Shown: positions 46,986-55,972, counted from the first letter of the stretch. The stretch is DNA of 59,592 nucleotides from Hyphomicrobiales bacterium (GCA_947455025.1 CANGLU010000012.1:1-59592); one strand, 5' to 3'. Made by a program: numbers and translations. Notes: generated by a model from the sequence alone, not told the origin.

Positions 46986-47653
46986 TTGGTAACTCCCACC
47001 GTACTGCCATCGCCGGAGCGACGGAATTTCGACCGTACTTTGCCGTTAAACTGAACGCGGTCACCATTATCAAAGACGTTCATGGCGTTGGCGTCAATTG
47101 TACCACCCGCCATCTCCACGGTTACCGCATCGCGCGAAACAACGCGGTTGGTTTTAAAATCGATTGTGCCGGATTGCATCAGCACGGTGTAGCGGGGGGT
47201 GCGGATTTCGACATGGCCTTTGACGTTCAATACGTCCTTTTGGCTGTCATATATACCCGCATCGGCTTTGATCGTGGCGGCCGAGCGGTCCGGCATCACA
47301 ATATCCGAGGTTAAGCCTTCAAGATTGACGATATAGGGCGTGCTGACGTCTTGAATGGCTTTGTTCGCCAATATGGTGAAGGGCAGGTCACCGTCTTTAA
47401 AGCCGCGCAGATTGGCGTGGTCCATCGTAATTTTCGAACCGTCGAGGTTTAACGAGCCGATATCGATATTGATTGGCAAGGGTTTAAACGGGTCGAGATA
47501 GATAAAAATAAAGGTACCGCCGAGGGCCAAGACCGAGACCAGCGGCAAAGCGATGCGCAAAAATCGAACAAATTTGGAATGCCGAAGCGCCCGGCGATAG
47601 GCGACGTGCCGCGTTGTGTCTGATCGGGTCTGGAACACACCGGCGACGGTCAT
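46982..47653 (-). CDS. lptC: LPS export protein LptC
   Basis: Bitopic inner-membrane protein that receives LPS from LptBFG and hands it to LptA. The 223-residue protein has an N-terminal membrane segment (about 28-52, in RFLRIALPLVSVLALGGTF) and a periplasmic beta domain with GIYDSQKDVLNVKGHVEI and NVFDNGDRVQFNGKVRS. The start at the ATG 47653 is supported by the polar leader before the membrane segment; the frame to 47881 overlaps rnd and is not real. It lies 58 bases after rnd on the same strand. Confidence 0.9.
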   Translation of the reverse strand: MTVAGVFQTRSDTTRHVAYRRALRHSKFVRFLRIALPLVSVLALGGTFIFIYLDPFKPLPINIDIGSLNLDGSKITMDHANLRGFKDGDLPFTILANKAIQDVSTPYIVNLEGLTSDIVMPDRSAATIKADAGIYDSQKDVLNVKGHVEIRTPRYTVLMQSGTIDFKTNRVVSRDAVTVEMAGGTIDANAMNVFDNGDRVQFNGKVRSKFRRSGDGSTVGVTK

Positions 47654-47711
47654 TGATTGAAAGGCTCCGGCGGGATCATTGCTGCACGCGCCTGATATAA
47701 TACAGAAGCGG

Positions 47712-48326
47712 TCAGCTATGCGAGAAAATATCGACGTCAGGCCAGCCGGCAAGATCGAGGACAGCGCGATGCGGCAGGAAGTCAAAACAGGCTTGTGCAA
47801 TGCCCGTGCGGTTTTCGCGGGCCAAATTGATGTCGAGCTTGGCTTTGAGCTGATGCAGATAGAGCACATCGGAGGCGGCATAGGCGCATTGCGCCTCGGT
47901 TAGGTCTTTCGCGCCCCAATCGGAGGATTGTTGCTGTTTGGAGAGCTCAACGCCGATGAGTTCGCGGGTTAAATCCTTCAACCCGTGCCGATCGGTATAG
48001 GTGCGGGTGAGTTTGGAGGCGATTTTCGTGCAATAGACGGGCGTGGTCAGCACACCGAAACGGTGCATCAGCACGGCGATATCAAATCGGCCGAAATGGA
48101 AAAGCTTCAGCACCTTCGGGTCGGCCAGAAGTCGCTCGAGATTGGGTGCGCGGGTCTGATCGGCGGCAATTTGAACGAGATCGGCACTGCCATCGCCGCG
48201 CGAAAGCTGCACAAGGCAAAGGCGATCCCGGTGCGGATTGAGGCCTAAAGTCTCGGTATCAATGGCAACGACAGGGCCGAGAGCGTGATCGTCCGGCAAA
48301 TCGCCGCGGTGAAGCCGGATGGTCAT
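47712..48326 (-). CDS. rnd: Ribonuclease D, single-domain form
   Basis: 3'-5' exoribonuclease of the DEDDy group that trims tRNA and other RNA ends. The 204-residue protein has the first acidic motif VVAIDTETLGLNP (D23, E25), the second FHFGRFDIAVL and the third YAASDVLYLHQL with the catalytic Tyr and Asp. The HRDC domains of the E. coli enzyme (375 residues) are missing; single-domain versions are common in alphaproteobacteria. Encoded upstream of lptC and downstream of tRNA-Leu on the same strand, so it could act on the adjacent tRNA precursor, which is speculative. Confidence 0.92.
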   Translation of the reverse strand: MTIRLHRGDLPDDHALGPVVAIDTETLGLNPHRDRLCLVQLSRGDGSADLVQIAADQTRAPNLERLLADPKVLKLFHFGRFDIAVLMHRFGVLTTPVYCTKIASKLTRTYTDRHGLKDLTRELIGVELSKQQQSSDWGAKDLTEAQCAYAASDVLYLHQLKAKLDINLARENRTGIAQACFDFLPHRAVLDLAGWPDVDIFSHS

Positions 48327-48385
48327 GGAATAGGATAATCCTCAAATTGTATGAAGTGTTAGATCGGCGGGGTCGGCCCTCCTAC

Positions 48386-48480
48386 GCTCGCCTTTGGCGA
48401 GCTTCGAAGGGCAGCCTTCGCACTATCGTGCTTGCTGACTTACTGGCGTAAGCCAGCCGAAGCACGATAGTGCGAAGGCT
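48386..48480. repeat. Long hairpin element adjoining tRNA-Leu
   Basis: A near-perfect hairpin spans 48413-48480. The outer arms, 48413-48433 and 48460-48480, are perfect 21-base inverted repeats (AGCCTTCGCACTATCGTGCT plus T). The spacer continues the stem with CTTAC at about 48440-48444 and GTAAG at 48449-48453 around a TGGC loop. A separate seven-base hairpin, GCTCGCC/GGCGAGC, is at 48386-48402. The right arm ends at 48480, the base that also encodes the final A of the tRNA CCA end. On the minus strand the hairpin is therefore the direct 3' trailer of the tRNA. It may be a processing signal, a terminator without T-run, or a mobile palindromic repeat. Confidence 0.8.
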
Positions 48481-48564
48481 GGTGCCCAGGAGAGGACTCG
48501 AACCTCCACCTCTTGCAAGACTGGTACCTGAAACCAGCGCGTCTACCAATTCCGCCACCTGGGC
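48480..48564 (-). tRNA. tRNA-Leu (CAG)
   Basis: An 85-base tRNA including an encoded CCA (48480-48482 on the minus strand). The acceptor stem is GCCCAGG with CCTGGGC; the D-arm contains AATTGGTAGAC; the anticodon stem-loop CTGGT-TTCAGGT-ACCAG gives anticodon CAG (reads CUG); a long variable arm (TCTTGCAAGA) is typical for leucine tRNA; the T-arm has GGTTCGAGTCC. The discriminator base is A, as required by leucyl-tRNA synthetase. Confidence 0.95.
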
Positions 48565-48599
48565 ATGGACGCTGTCTTAAGAGGGGTGGCTATGGATTG

Positions 48600-49574
48600 T
48601 CAACGCTTGGCGGAATGGGCCATGGACAAAAGGGGAGGGTCAGCCTGCATTTGCTTTTCCCGTTCGATGTCGCGCACCAAGTCCATAAACTCCAAAGTGG
48701 CGGGCGGGAGTTTTGTTTGGCGCAAATGCACAAACCCGTAGCGGGCCATGAGCCAAGGGGTTTCCAACTGGTCGAGGATGACCAGTTCCTCGTCAATGAA
48801 ATGGGACTCGAGCACCGACCGGGGCGCCAGACTTACAGCGTCGCTGCTCGCAACCACTTGGCGAATGCCTAAAAAATCATCGGTATTGATCGTGCACTGC
48901 ACGGTGCCTGTTAAGGTGTCATACCGCCCAAATGCCCCTAAATTTTCGCCCAAATATTCCCTAAAGCGAGGGGGTAAGGGGCCGCAGCACAGCGGGTATT
49001 GCTTCAAATCATCGAGCGTTAGCGTTTTGCGGCGGGCTAAAGGATGGTTGGCGCGGCCGAAAAAATGAACGGGCGTCGAACTGAGCAGCTCGGTCTGAAA
49101 AACGGGATCATGTTCGGCAAGGCCCAATTCCATGATGCCTAAGTCAATTTCGCCGGCCAGAATATCCTTGATCACGAGCTGCCAGTTTTTGTGGCTAATC
49201 TCGAATTCGATTTCTTTGTATTTTTGGCTCATCCGTCCAATGGCCTGATAGACGGAGGTATGACCGGCAAATACACCGGTGGCGAGATTGAGCCGGCTGC
49301 CGTTCAGGCTCTTGATCTGTTCGATTTCGGATAAAATTCCCGCTAACCCTGAGGCAATTTTGCTGTAGCGCTTGAGGATGGTATTGGCGGCCTCGGTTGG
49401 ATCTAAACCGCGCGGCGTGCGGATAAAAAGCTCTCTTCCGATCTGGTCTTCCAGCGTTTTAATCGCGCGGGTTAGGGCCGGCTGCGTCATCTCCAACATG
49501 GAGGCGGCACGCGTGATGCTCTGACACCGGATAACCGCCTCGACAATCTCAAAATGACGCAAAGTTATATTCAT
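48600..49574 (-). CDS. LysR-family transcriptional regulator (first of three)
   Basis: A 324-residue LysR regulator. The HTH is ITLRHFEIVEAVIRCQSITR followed by AASMLEMTQPALTRAIKTLE; the effector-binding domain begins at about residue 90 and contains VDLGIMELGLAEH and HPLARRKTLTLDDLKQYPL. The ATG at 49574 is used; a slightly longer frame starts at 49589. The target and effector are unknown, and no enzyme or transporter operon adjoins it. It is divergent from the 138-residue gene at 49686, whose promoter it may control. It shares orientation and architecture with two more LysR genes 0.5-2.5 kb away. Confidence 0.9.
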   Translation of the reverse strand: MNITLRHFEIVEAVIRCQSITRAASMLEMTQPALTRAIKTLEDQIGRELFIRTPRGLDPTEAANTILKRYSKIASGLAGILSEIEQIKSLNGSRLNLATGVFAGHTSVYQAIGRMSQKYKEIEFEISHKNWQLVIKDILAGEIDLGIMELGLAEHDPVFQTELLSSTPVHFFGRANHPLARRKTLTLDDLKQYPLCCGPLPPRFREYLGENLGAFGRYDTLTGTVQCTINTDDFLGIRQVVASSDAVSLAPRSVLESHFIDEELVILDQLETPWLMARYGFVHLRQTKLPPATLEFMDLVRDIEREKQMQADPPLLSMAHSAKR

Positions 49575-49685
49575 AGATAGCCCACTCACTATACGACAGA
49601 CTTATAATAGTATGCAAAAATTGAATTATTACTTACGCTATTGCTCTGATATACAATTCACAGAAGTGTAACAATTGAATGTGCC

Positions 49686-50102
49686 ATGCTAACCTTAAAA
49701 AAATCCAGCAACATCACATATTTAGATGGTCCTAACTTGGCTTTGGCCAAACATGGGCCTGCGTCCGAACCCGTCGAGCCTATCCAAGCGGGGAACGAGG
49801 AGTACACGTTGAGCCAATTCGACCAGGCAGTGTCCCATTATTATCTGCAAAAAGCAAAAGAACACGATCTAGCCTCGCTTGAGGCCGCCTCTGCGGAAGC
49901 GATAGAATCAAACGAGTTGGCGCACCGCCTTTTGATGATGCAGGTCAGCGAGCCGCGTCAGGTTCTGATGAAGCTAAATATTTTAGAGAATGAATTGGCG
50001 ACCGATATGGATTTGGCAGCGCCGGTGGAGCGCAAACATCTTTTGAATTTCGCCGCTTTAAAAGCCGATATGATTGGCCTCTTGGCGCAGTTGTCAGAAT
50101 GA
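49686..50102 (+). CDS. Hypothetical helical protein
   Basis: A 138-residue acidic protein without signal peptide, membrane segment or cysteines. The first 35 residues look disordered; the rest is predicted to be helical from the pattern of Leu, Ala and Glu (LSQFDQAVSHYYLQKAKEHD, NELAHRLLMMQVSEPRQVLM). I recognise no family. There is no clear ribosome-binding sequence before the ATG. It is the only plus-strand gene among three minus-strand LysR genes and is divergent from the first. Its reality is supported by length, coding-like composition and placement, not by homology. Confidence 0.5.
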   Translation: MLTLKKSSNITYLDGPNLALAKHGPASEPVEPIQAGNEEYTLSQFDQAVSHYYLQKAKEHDLASLEAASAEAIESNELAHRLLMMQVSEPRQVLMKLNILENELATDMDLAAPVERKHLLNFAALKADMIGLLAQLSE

Positions 50103-50115
50103 TGGAGGCCTAAGT

Positions 50116-51063
50116 CTAATCCTCGCTTGTGCGCGCGGCTTCGATGGCTTTGATGGTTTCAATGAATCGTATGAGCGCGGGTTGCAGCGCTTTTTCCCGC
50201 AAATAGACCAGTACGAGTTTGACATAGAACTCGGTATTTCCCGCAATGTGCAGCGCTATAAGGCTGCCCTCTTCCAATTCGCGTGCCACGCTTGAACGGG
50301 GCAAGATGGCGAGGCAATCATTGTTATGAAGAATTGTGGTTAGGAATTCCAAGGACTCGGTCGGCGAGCTCAGCGTTGGCCACCCTTCGGAAACATCTAG
50401 ACGACCGAAATCGCCGGTGGTGTCGTTAAACAAGCGAAGGATCACCGGATAATTATATTGGCCCGCCAGAGGATAGGACTGGAGCTGCTCGAGGGTCAGA
50501 TGGGTGTGTTTGGCCAGCGGGTGATCGGGGCGGCTTACGAAGAGCGTGCGCCATTTTCCAAGCGGTTCGATGATAATCCGGTTTGAGTTTTCGGGCAAAA
50601 GATCGGTCATCGTAACGCCGATATCGATTTCATCATTGATCAACCGCGTATAGAGCGGCAGGATTTCATGATCGATCGTTACGTCGAGCTCGGGATGGGT
50701 TTGTTTGAGACGTTCGGCGGTATGGTTGACCCAAATTTTGCAGCTGCGAATGCCGGCCGTCACCCGCAATCGTTTAAGCGGGGTGGGGGTTTTCGTTTGT
50801 TGGAGTTCAAGTTCGGTTTCGGACAGTTCCACGCGGATGGCGTCGATATGTTTCAAAAAGGGTTGCGCGAAATGGGTTGGTTGCAACCCGCGCGGCCCGC
50901 GGCGAAACAAGGTGATGTTAAGCTCGGCTTCAATGGTTTTAATGCCCTGGGTGAGGGCCGGTTGCGAAATACCCATCGCTTCCGCAGCAGCGCTGACCGA
51001 GCCTAATTTGGCGACGGCTTCCACCATCTCCAATTTACGAAAGGTGAGCGTCGATTTTACCAT
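50116..51063 (-). CDS. LysR-family transcriptional regulator (second of three)
   Basis: A 315-residue LysR regulator with the HTH TFRKLEMVEAVAKLGSVSAA AEAMGISQPALTQGIKTIE and an effector domain with EIDIGVTMTDLLPEN and HPLAKHTHLTLEQLQSYPLA. The N-terminus is very close to that of the third regulator (TFRKLEMIEAVARRGTVSAA), which points to duplication. The ATG at 51063 lies 64 bases after the stop of that neighbour. Its stop is 13 bases from the stop of the convergent 138-residue gene. Function unknown. Confidence 0.9.
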   Translation of the reverse strand: MVKSTLTFRKLEMVEAVAKLGSVSAAAEAMGISQPALTQGIKTIEAELNITLFRRGPRGLQPTHFAQPFLKHIDAIRVELSETELELQQTKTPTPLKRLRVTAGIRSCKIWVNHTAERLKQTHPELDVTIDHEILPLYTRLINDEIDIGVTMTDLLPENSNRIIIEPLGKWRTLFVSRPDHPLAKHTHLTLEQLQSYPLAGQYNYPVILRLFNDTTGDFGRLDVSEGWPTLSSPTESLEFLTTILHNNDCLAILPRSSVARELEEGSLIALHIAGNTEFYVKLVLVYLREKALQPALIRFIETIKAIEAARTSED

Positions 51064-51127
51064 ATTCGATCCGTTATCGAAACTGCATAGCCGGAGCTTA
51101 GGCTCTTCTTTTACATAATGCTAGCGC

Positions 51128-52117
51128 CTACATTGATGGGTTCAAAAGGGTATTTTCCGGCGGCTCGGTCACATCGTTAAAAAATCGCATCCGGTCCAGT
51201 TCGACGTCGCGAAGGCGCGCGATAAAATGCTGGAGATCGGAATGATTGGCATTGTCCTTGTGATAGGCGATGGCGACAGGCAATTCAGGAAAGCGGCATC
51301 GGCTGTCATTCACCGTGACCAGCGAATTGTCCTGGACGTGTGCTGCAAAAAGATCGGCCGGCAAAAGGCCCAGCGCATTGCTGCTTTTGATTTTCGAAAA
51401 AATCCGCTCCAGACTCGTCTCAAAAATAGTGGCGTTGACGTTTCCGGTGGCGTCATCTCGAACCGCAAAATGGCCAAAATTTCCCTCAAACAAGGGATGG
51501 TATTGCGGCGGCACGACATCGCCGGCAAGCGGATAGTCGCGAATATCTTTAAAATCGGGTGCTTTTATTGATAAAAGCGGATGACCTACCCGACAAAACA
51601 GTTGGTTCCGGATGAAGGAGAAGGGGCGGACAATCAGTTTATTTGTCTTTTCAAACCCAAAAGCCGGCATGATCGCCAAATCGGTTTCGAGACGCATCAG
51701 GCGGTCGCATATGCCATCGAGCGAATCCATCAGATGGATCTTGTAGGGATGGTCATCGCCCGCCAGCGCTTGCGCCTGCTCGACCCATAATTTCGCCGAA
51801 CGCGGGCCGCATTGAACAACAAGGGTACGCTGTTGCCCTGAAACCTTGCCCGCTAATTCGCGCTTCACTTCCTGCAACTCGGATTGGATGGTGGTAAAAT
51901 GCGCGAGAAAGGGCGCAACAAAGGCCGTAGGCTCCAACCCGCGCTGACCGCGGGTGAAGAGGATGATGTCCAGATCCGCTTCAATGGCTTTGAGCGCTTG
52001 CGTCAAGGCCGGCTGGGAGATGGCCAATTCATCGGCTGCGGCGCTAACCGTACCCCGACGCGCGACAGCCTCGATCATTTCGAGTTTACGAAAAGTAAGT
52101 TTAGGTTTTAATGCCAT
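51128..52117 (-). CDS. LysR-family transcriptional regulator (third of three)
   Basis: A 329-residue LysR regulator with HTH TFRKLEMIEAVARRGTVSAA followed by ADELAISQPALTQALKAIE, and an effector domain with ETDLAIMPAFGFEKTN and HPLLSIKAPDFKDIRDYPLA. It is divergent from polA, with 188 bases between the two starts. The C-terminal tail (VTEPPENTLLNPSM) is longer than in the second copy. The target is unknown; the first, second and third regulators form a set without any adjacent metabolic operon. Confidence 0.9.
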   Translation of the reverse strand: MALKPKLTFRKLEMIEAVARRGTVSAAADELAISQPALTQALKAIEADLDIILFTRGQRGLEPTAFVAPFLAHFTTIQSELQEVKRELAGKVSGQQRTLVVQCGPRSAKLWVEQAQALAGDDHPYKIHLMDSLDGICDRLMRLETDLAIMPAFGFEKTNKLIVRPFSFIRNQLFCRVGHPLLSIKAPDFKDIRDYPLAGDVVPPQYHPLFEGNFGHFAVRDDATGNVNATIFETSLERIFSKIKSSNALGLLPADLFAAHVQDNSLVTVNDSRCRFPELPVAIAYHKDNANHSDLQHFIARLRDVELDRMRFFNDVTEPPENTLLNPSM

Positions 52118-52305
52118 TACACAACCATGACCTTATCGACGCGTGTCTTGTCCAGCAAAAATGCGTCGGATATCGTCGCTAAGTTTTGTCGATAAATTAT
52201 TTTCCAATATAGACCGCTGTCAACCGTTACGACAGGGCGATGATTTTTGCGCCGCAGCGCGGACCATGCGATGGTGGGGAAAATCAGTCATGTCAGGAAC
52301 TTTCT

Positions 52306-55266
52306 ATGCTTAATAAACCGGTCAAAAACGGCGACCATGTCTTTCTGGTGGATGGATCGGGCTATATTTTCCGTGCGTTTCACGCGCTTCCCGCACTCAC
52401 CCGCAAATCGGACGGGCTGCCGATTGGTGCGGTCGCAGGCTTTTGCAACATGTTGTGGAAGCTGTTGCGTGATTCGGTGGCGGGCGAGCGGCCCACCCAT
52501 TTGGCGGTGATTTTCGACCATTCCTCCGAGACGTTCCGCAATAGGCTTTACTCCGAATACAAAGCCAACCGCACCGAGCCGCCGGAGGATTTGCGGCCGC
52601 AATTCAAACTGATCCGCGACGCGGTGCGTGCCTTCGACATCCCCTCGATCGAGCAGAAGGATTACGAGGCGGATGATCTGATCGCCACCTATGCGAGGCT
52701 TGCCACCGAGGCGGGGGCGACCACCACCATCGTCTCGTCCGACAAGGATTTGATGCAGCTCGTGGGCAATGGCGTGACGCTCTACGACACGATGAAGGAC
52801 AAGCGCATCGGGCGCGAGGAAGTGATCGAGAAATTCGGCGTGGGGCCGGAGCGCGTGATTGATGTGCAATCCTTGGCGGGCGACAGCGTGGACAATGTCC
52901 CCGGCGTGCCCGGTATCGGGATCAAGACGGCGGCGCAGCTGATTGAGGAATATGGCGATCTCGACACGCTCTTGGCGCGCGCGGGTGAAATCAAGCAGCC
53001 CAAACGCCGCGAGGCGCTGATTGAGCACGCGGACAAAGCCCGCATCTCGCGCGACCTCGTTAGGCTCGAAACCCATGTGCCGCTGGATGTGCCGCTCGAA
53101 GATTTGGGCGTGCATGATCCTGATCCCCGTCTGTTGATCGCTTTTCTCAAAGCGATGGAATTTAATTCGGTCACCCGCCGCGTTGTGGAGGCCTATGATG
53201 CCGAAGCCTCGCTGATTGAGGCCGACCCCGAGCTGGCCAAACCCGGTGCCGGAACATCTTGGCAGGGCGCAGCGACAAAACCTGTTATGGCGGATGAAAA
53301 GCCCGCGCGGGCGGATGGCGCATCGGGCGGTGCAACGGCTGCTGCTGATGCAGGCCTATGGACGCCGCAAGCGCTGGTGGCCGAACGTGCAGCCGAAGCG
53401 CTTGCGCAGAAGATTGATCGCTCGGGCTATTTGACCATAACTGATCTCGCCGCGCTGGATGCCTTTATTGCCGAGGCGCGCGAAGAGGGCATCGTCGCGG
53501 TGGATACCGAAACCAGCGCGCTTGATGCGATGGCGGCGGATTTGGTGGGCGTATCGCTGGCGGTGCGTCCGGGCCGCGCGTGCTATATTCCGCTCGGCCA
53601 TCGCAGCGAAGGATCGGCGGATTTATTCGGCGGCAATGAGATGCTCGCAGGTCAAATTCCCGTTCGCGAGGCGATTGCGCGGTTAAAGCCGTTATTGGAG
53701 GATCGCTCCATCCTCAAAATCGGACAGAACCTCAAATATGATTGGAACGTGTTGAAGCGCCACGGCATTGAAGTGGCTCCTTATGACGACACAATGTTGC
53801 TTTCTTATGTGCTCGATGCCGGACGCGGCAACCATGGCATGGATGAGCTCGCGCGACGTCATTTAGGCCATGAGACCATTCCGTTTGCGGAAGTGGCAGG
53901 TTCCGGCAAAAACTTTATCGGCTTTGCGCGCGTGCCGCTCGATAAAGCCACCGCCTATGCGGCGGAAGATGCTGATGTCACTTTGCGCTTATGGCGGGTG
54001 TTGAAGCCACGCCTTGTCGCCGAACACATGACCAATGCCTATGAGACGCTGGAGCGTCCTTTGGTGGATGTGCTGGCCCGCATGGAGCGGCGCGGCATTT
54101 CGATTGATCGGCAAATTCTCTCGCGCCTTTCGGGTGAATTTGCGCAGACCATGGCGCGGCTTGAAAGCGAAATTCACGCACTTGCGGGCGAGAATTTCAA
54201 CCTTGGCTCTCCCAAACAATTGGGCGATATTTTATTCGGAAAAATGGGTTTGCCAGGGGCCAAGAAAACCGCAACGGGCGCGTGGGCCACGGGCGCGCAA
54301 ATTTTGGAAGACCTCGCCGACCAAGGCCATGAATTGCCACGGCAGATTTTGAATTGGCGGCAGCTTTCAAAATTGAAATCGACCTATACGGATGCGCTGC
54401 CGAATTTTGTGAACAAAGAAACCGGCCGCGTGCACACCTCGTTTTCGCTCGCGGCGACAACAACGGGACGTTTGGCTTCATCCGAGCCGAATATTCAAAA
54501 CATTCCGGTGCGTACCGAGGAAGGCCGTAAAATCCGCGCGGCGTTTATTGCCACGCCCGGTCATAAGCTTATCTCGGCGGACTATTCACAAATCGAGCTT
54601 CGCGTGCTCGCGCATATGGCGCATATTCCGCAACTGACCAAAGCCTTTGCCGATGGCATTGATATTCATGCGATGACGGCGTCCGAAATGTTCGGCGTGC
54701 CGGTGGAGGGCATGGATCCGATGGTGCGGCGTCGCGCGAAGGCGATTAATTTCGGAATCATCTATGGGATATCCGCCTTCGGTTTGGCCAATCAACTCGG
54801 CATCGGGCGCGAAGAGGCGGGGGCCTATATCAAGAAATATTTTGAGCGCTTTCCGGGCATTCGCGACTATATGGAATCGACGAAAAAATTCGCGCGTGAA
54901 CACGGCTATGTTGAAACCGTGTTTGGGCGGCATTGCCATTATCCGCAGATTGCTTCGTCCAACCCAAGCGAGCGGGCGTTTAATGAACGCGCGGCGATCA
55001 ATGCGCCCATTCAAGGCACGGCGGCCGATATTATCCGCCGCGCGATGATGCGCATGGAAGATGCGCTAAAAGCGGCTAAACTCAAAGCCGGCATGTTGTT
55101 GCAGGTGCATGACGAATTGATTTTCGAAGTGCCAGAAGACGAGGTTGACGCGACGATAAAAGTCGTCACCCGCGTGATGGTGGATGCGCCCCATCCGGCC
55201 GTGCAACTCACCGTGCCGTTACAAGTGGATGCACGCGCGGCGCTCAATTGGGATGAGGCGCATTGA
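52306..55266 (+). CDS. polA: DNA polymerase I
   Basis: Repairs DNA and processes Okazaki fragments. The 986-residue protein has three domains: 5'-3' exonuclease (about 1-290, with FDHSSETFRNRLYSEYKANR and YEADDLIATYA), 3'-5' proofreading exonuclease (VDTETSALDAMAADLVGVS with intact acidic pair) and polymerase (motif A SADYSQIELRVLAHMA, motif B RRRAKAINFGIIYG, motif C LLQVHDELIFEVP). The ATG at 52306 follows AGGA by eight bases; the 22 residues encoded upstream from 52240 are not part of the protein. The 290-390 linker is Ala-rich. All catalytic motifs are present. Confidence 0.97.
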   Translation: MLNKPVKNGDHVFLVDGSGYIFRAFHALPALTRKSDGLPIGAVAGFCNMLWKLLRDSVAGERPTHLAVIFDHSSETFRNRLYSEYKANRTEPPEDLRPQFKLIRDAVRAFDIPSIEQKDYEADDLIATYARLATEAGATTTIVSSDKDLMQLVGNGVTLYDTMKDKRIGREEVIEKFGVGPERVIDVQSLAGDSVDNVPGVPGIGIKTAAQLIEEYGDLDTLLARAGEIKQPKRREALIEHADKARISRDLVRLETHVPLDVPLEDLGVHDPDPRLLIAFLKAMEFNSVTRRVVEAYDAEASLIEADPELAKPGAGTSWQGAATKPVMADEKPARADGASGGATAAADAGLWTPQALVAERAAEALAQKIDRSGYLTITDLAALDAFIAEAREEGIVAVDTETSALDAMAADLVGVSLAVRPGRACYIPLGHRSEGSADLFGGNEMLAGQIPVREAIARLKPLLEDRSILKIGQNLKYDWNVLKRHGIEVAPYDDTMLLSYVLDAGRGNHGMDELARRHLGHETIPFAEVAGSGKNFIGFARVPLDKATAYAAEDADVTLRLWRVLKPRLVAEHMTNAYETLERPLVDVLARMERRGISIDRQILSRLSGEFAQTMARLESEIHALAGENFNLGSPKQLGDILFGKMGLPGAKKTATGAWATGAQILEDLADQGHELPRQILNWRQLSKLKSTYTDALPNFVNKETGRVHTSFSLAATTTGRLASSEPNIQNIPVRTEEGRKIRAAFIATPGHKLISADYSQIELRVLAHMAHIPQLTKAFADGIDIHAMTASEMFGVPVEGMDPMVRRRAKAINFGIIYGISAFGLANQLGIGREEAGAYIKKYFERFPGIRDYMESTKKFAREHGYVETVFGRHCHYPQIASSNPSERAFNERAAINAPIQGTAADIIRRAMMRMEDALKAAKLKAGMLLQVHDELIFEVPEDEVDATIKVVTRVMVDAPHPAVQLTVPLQVDARAALNWDEAH

Positions 55267-55299
55267 GGGAATCGTAAGAGCGCGGCGGTCGCCGTTTTT

Positions 55300-55452
55300 C
55301 CCTCTCCCGTCCGGGAGAGGGTGGCCCCCGAAGGGGGTCGGGTGAGGGTCCGATGGTAGCTGTTAAGAGCTGCACTGAATGAGCCCAAAAAACGACCTCC
55401 ATTCCCTCATCCGTCATGCTCCGCATGACACCTTCTCCCGGACGGGAGAAGG
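55300..55452. repeat. Composite palindromic element after polA
   Basis: The polA-yqhA intergenic region holds four hairpins: CCCTCTCCCG/CGGGAGAGGG (55300-55321), CCCCC/GGGGG (55325-55337), GTCATGC/GCATGAC (55413-55429) and CCTTCTCCCG/CGGGAGAAGG (55431-55452). The first and last are near-copies, and GGGTGAGGG and CCCTCATCC form matching inner segments, so the two halves are inverted around an AT-rich centre. This is typical of extragenic palindromic repeats in alphaproteobacteria, and the arrangement between two convergent genes suits a bidirectional terminator. Confidence 0.85.
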
Positions 55453-55462
55453 AAACCTACCC

Positions 55463-55960
55463 CTAATGCTTCTCGCCTGATATCCGATCCGTCCAGGCGA
55501 GCAGCAGGCCTGAAATCACGAAGGTCATATGGATGATGACATACCACGTGAGATCGCGGTCGCTGACATTATGAATATCCATAAAGCTTTTCAAAAGCTG
55601 GATGCCAGAAATCGCCACAATGGACGAGAGAAGCTTTAGTTTCAGGCCCGAAAAATCGATCTTCGCCATCCATTCGGGCCAATCGGGATGATCGGCAATA
55701 TCAATTTTGGAGACGAAATTCTCATACCCCGAAAAGATCACGATCACGATCAGCGAACCGGTCAAGGTGAGATCGACAAGGGATAGCACGGCTAAAATAA
55801 CATCGGTCTCTTTTGCGTCTTTGAGAACGCCGACGAAATGGACCATTTCCTGCCCGCATTGGATGAGCAGAAACAACAGCCCCACCACCAGAAAGACATA
55901 GAAGGGCGCAAGCAGCCAACGGCTGGCAAAAAGAAAACGTTCAAGAACCTGCGAGATCAT
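55463..55960 (-). CDS. YqhA family (UPF0114) membrane protein
   Basis: A 165-residue inner-membrane protein with four hydrophobic segments: about 14-34, 54-80, 109-128 and 138-158. The family motif is visible in RFLFASRWLLAPFYVFLV and VDLTLTGSLIVIVIFSGYENFVS. Function of the family is unknown. An AGGA lies upstream of the ATG at 55960. It follows msrA by 12 bases, so the two are likely one transcript. Confidence 0.88.
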   Translation of the reverse strand: MISQVLERFLFASRWLLAPFYVFLVVGLLFLLIQCGQEMVHFVGVLKDAKETDVILAVLSLVDLTLTGSLIVIVIFSGYENFVSKIDIADHPDWPEWMAKIDFSGLKLKLLSSIVAISGIQLLKSFMDIHNVSDRDLTWYVIIHMTFVISGLLLAWTDRISGEKH

Positions 55961-55972
55961 CGGCTATTCGTC

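Noticed and set aside
47712-48326. Truncated RNase D
   Set aside because: Single-domain RNase D without HRDC is common in this class, and all DEDDy motifs are present.
48513-48872. Plus-strand frame across tRNA-Leu and a LysR gene
   Set aside because: It runs antisense through the tRNA and the regulator; composition is that of a shadow.
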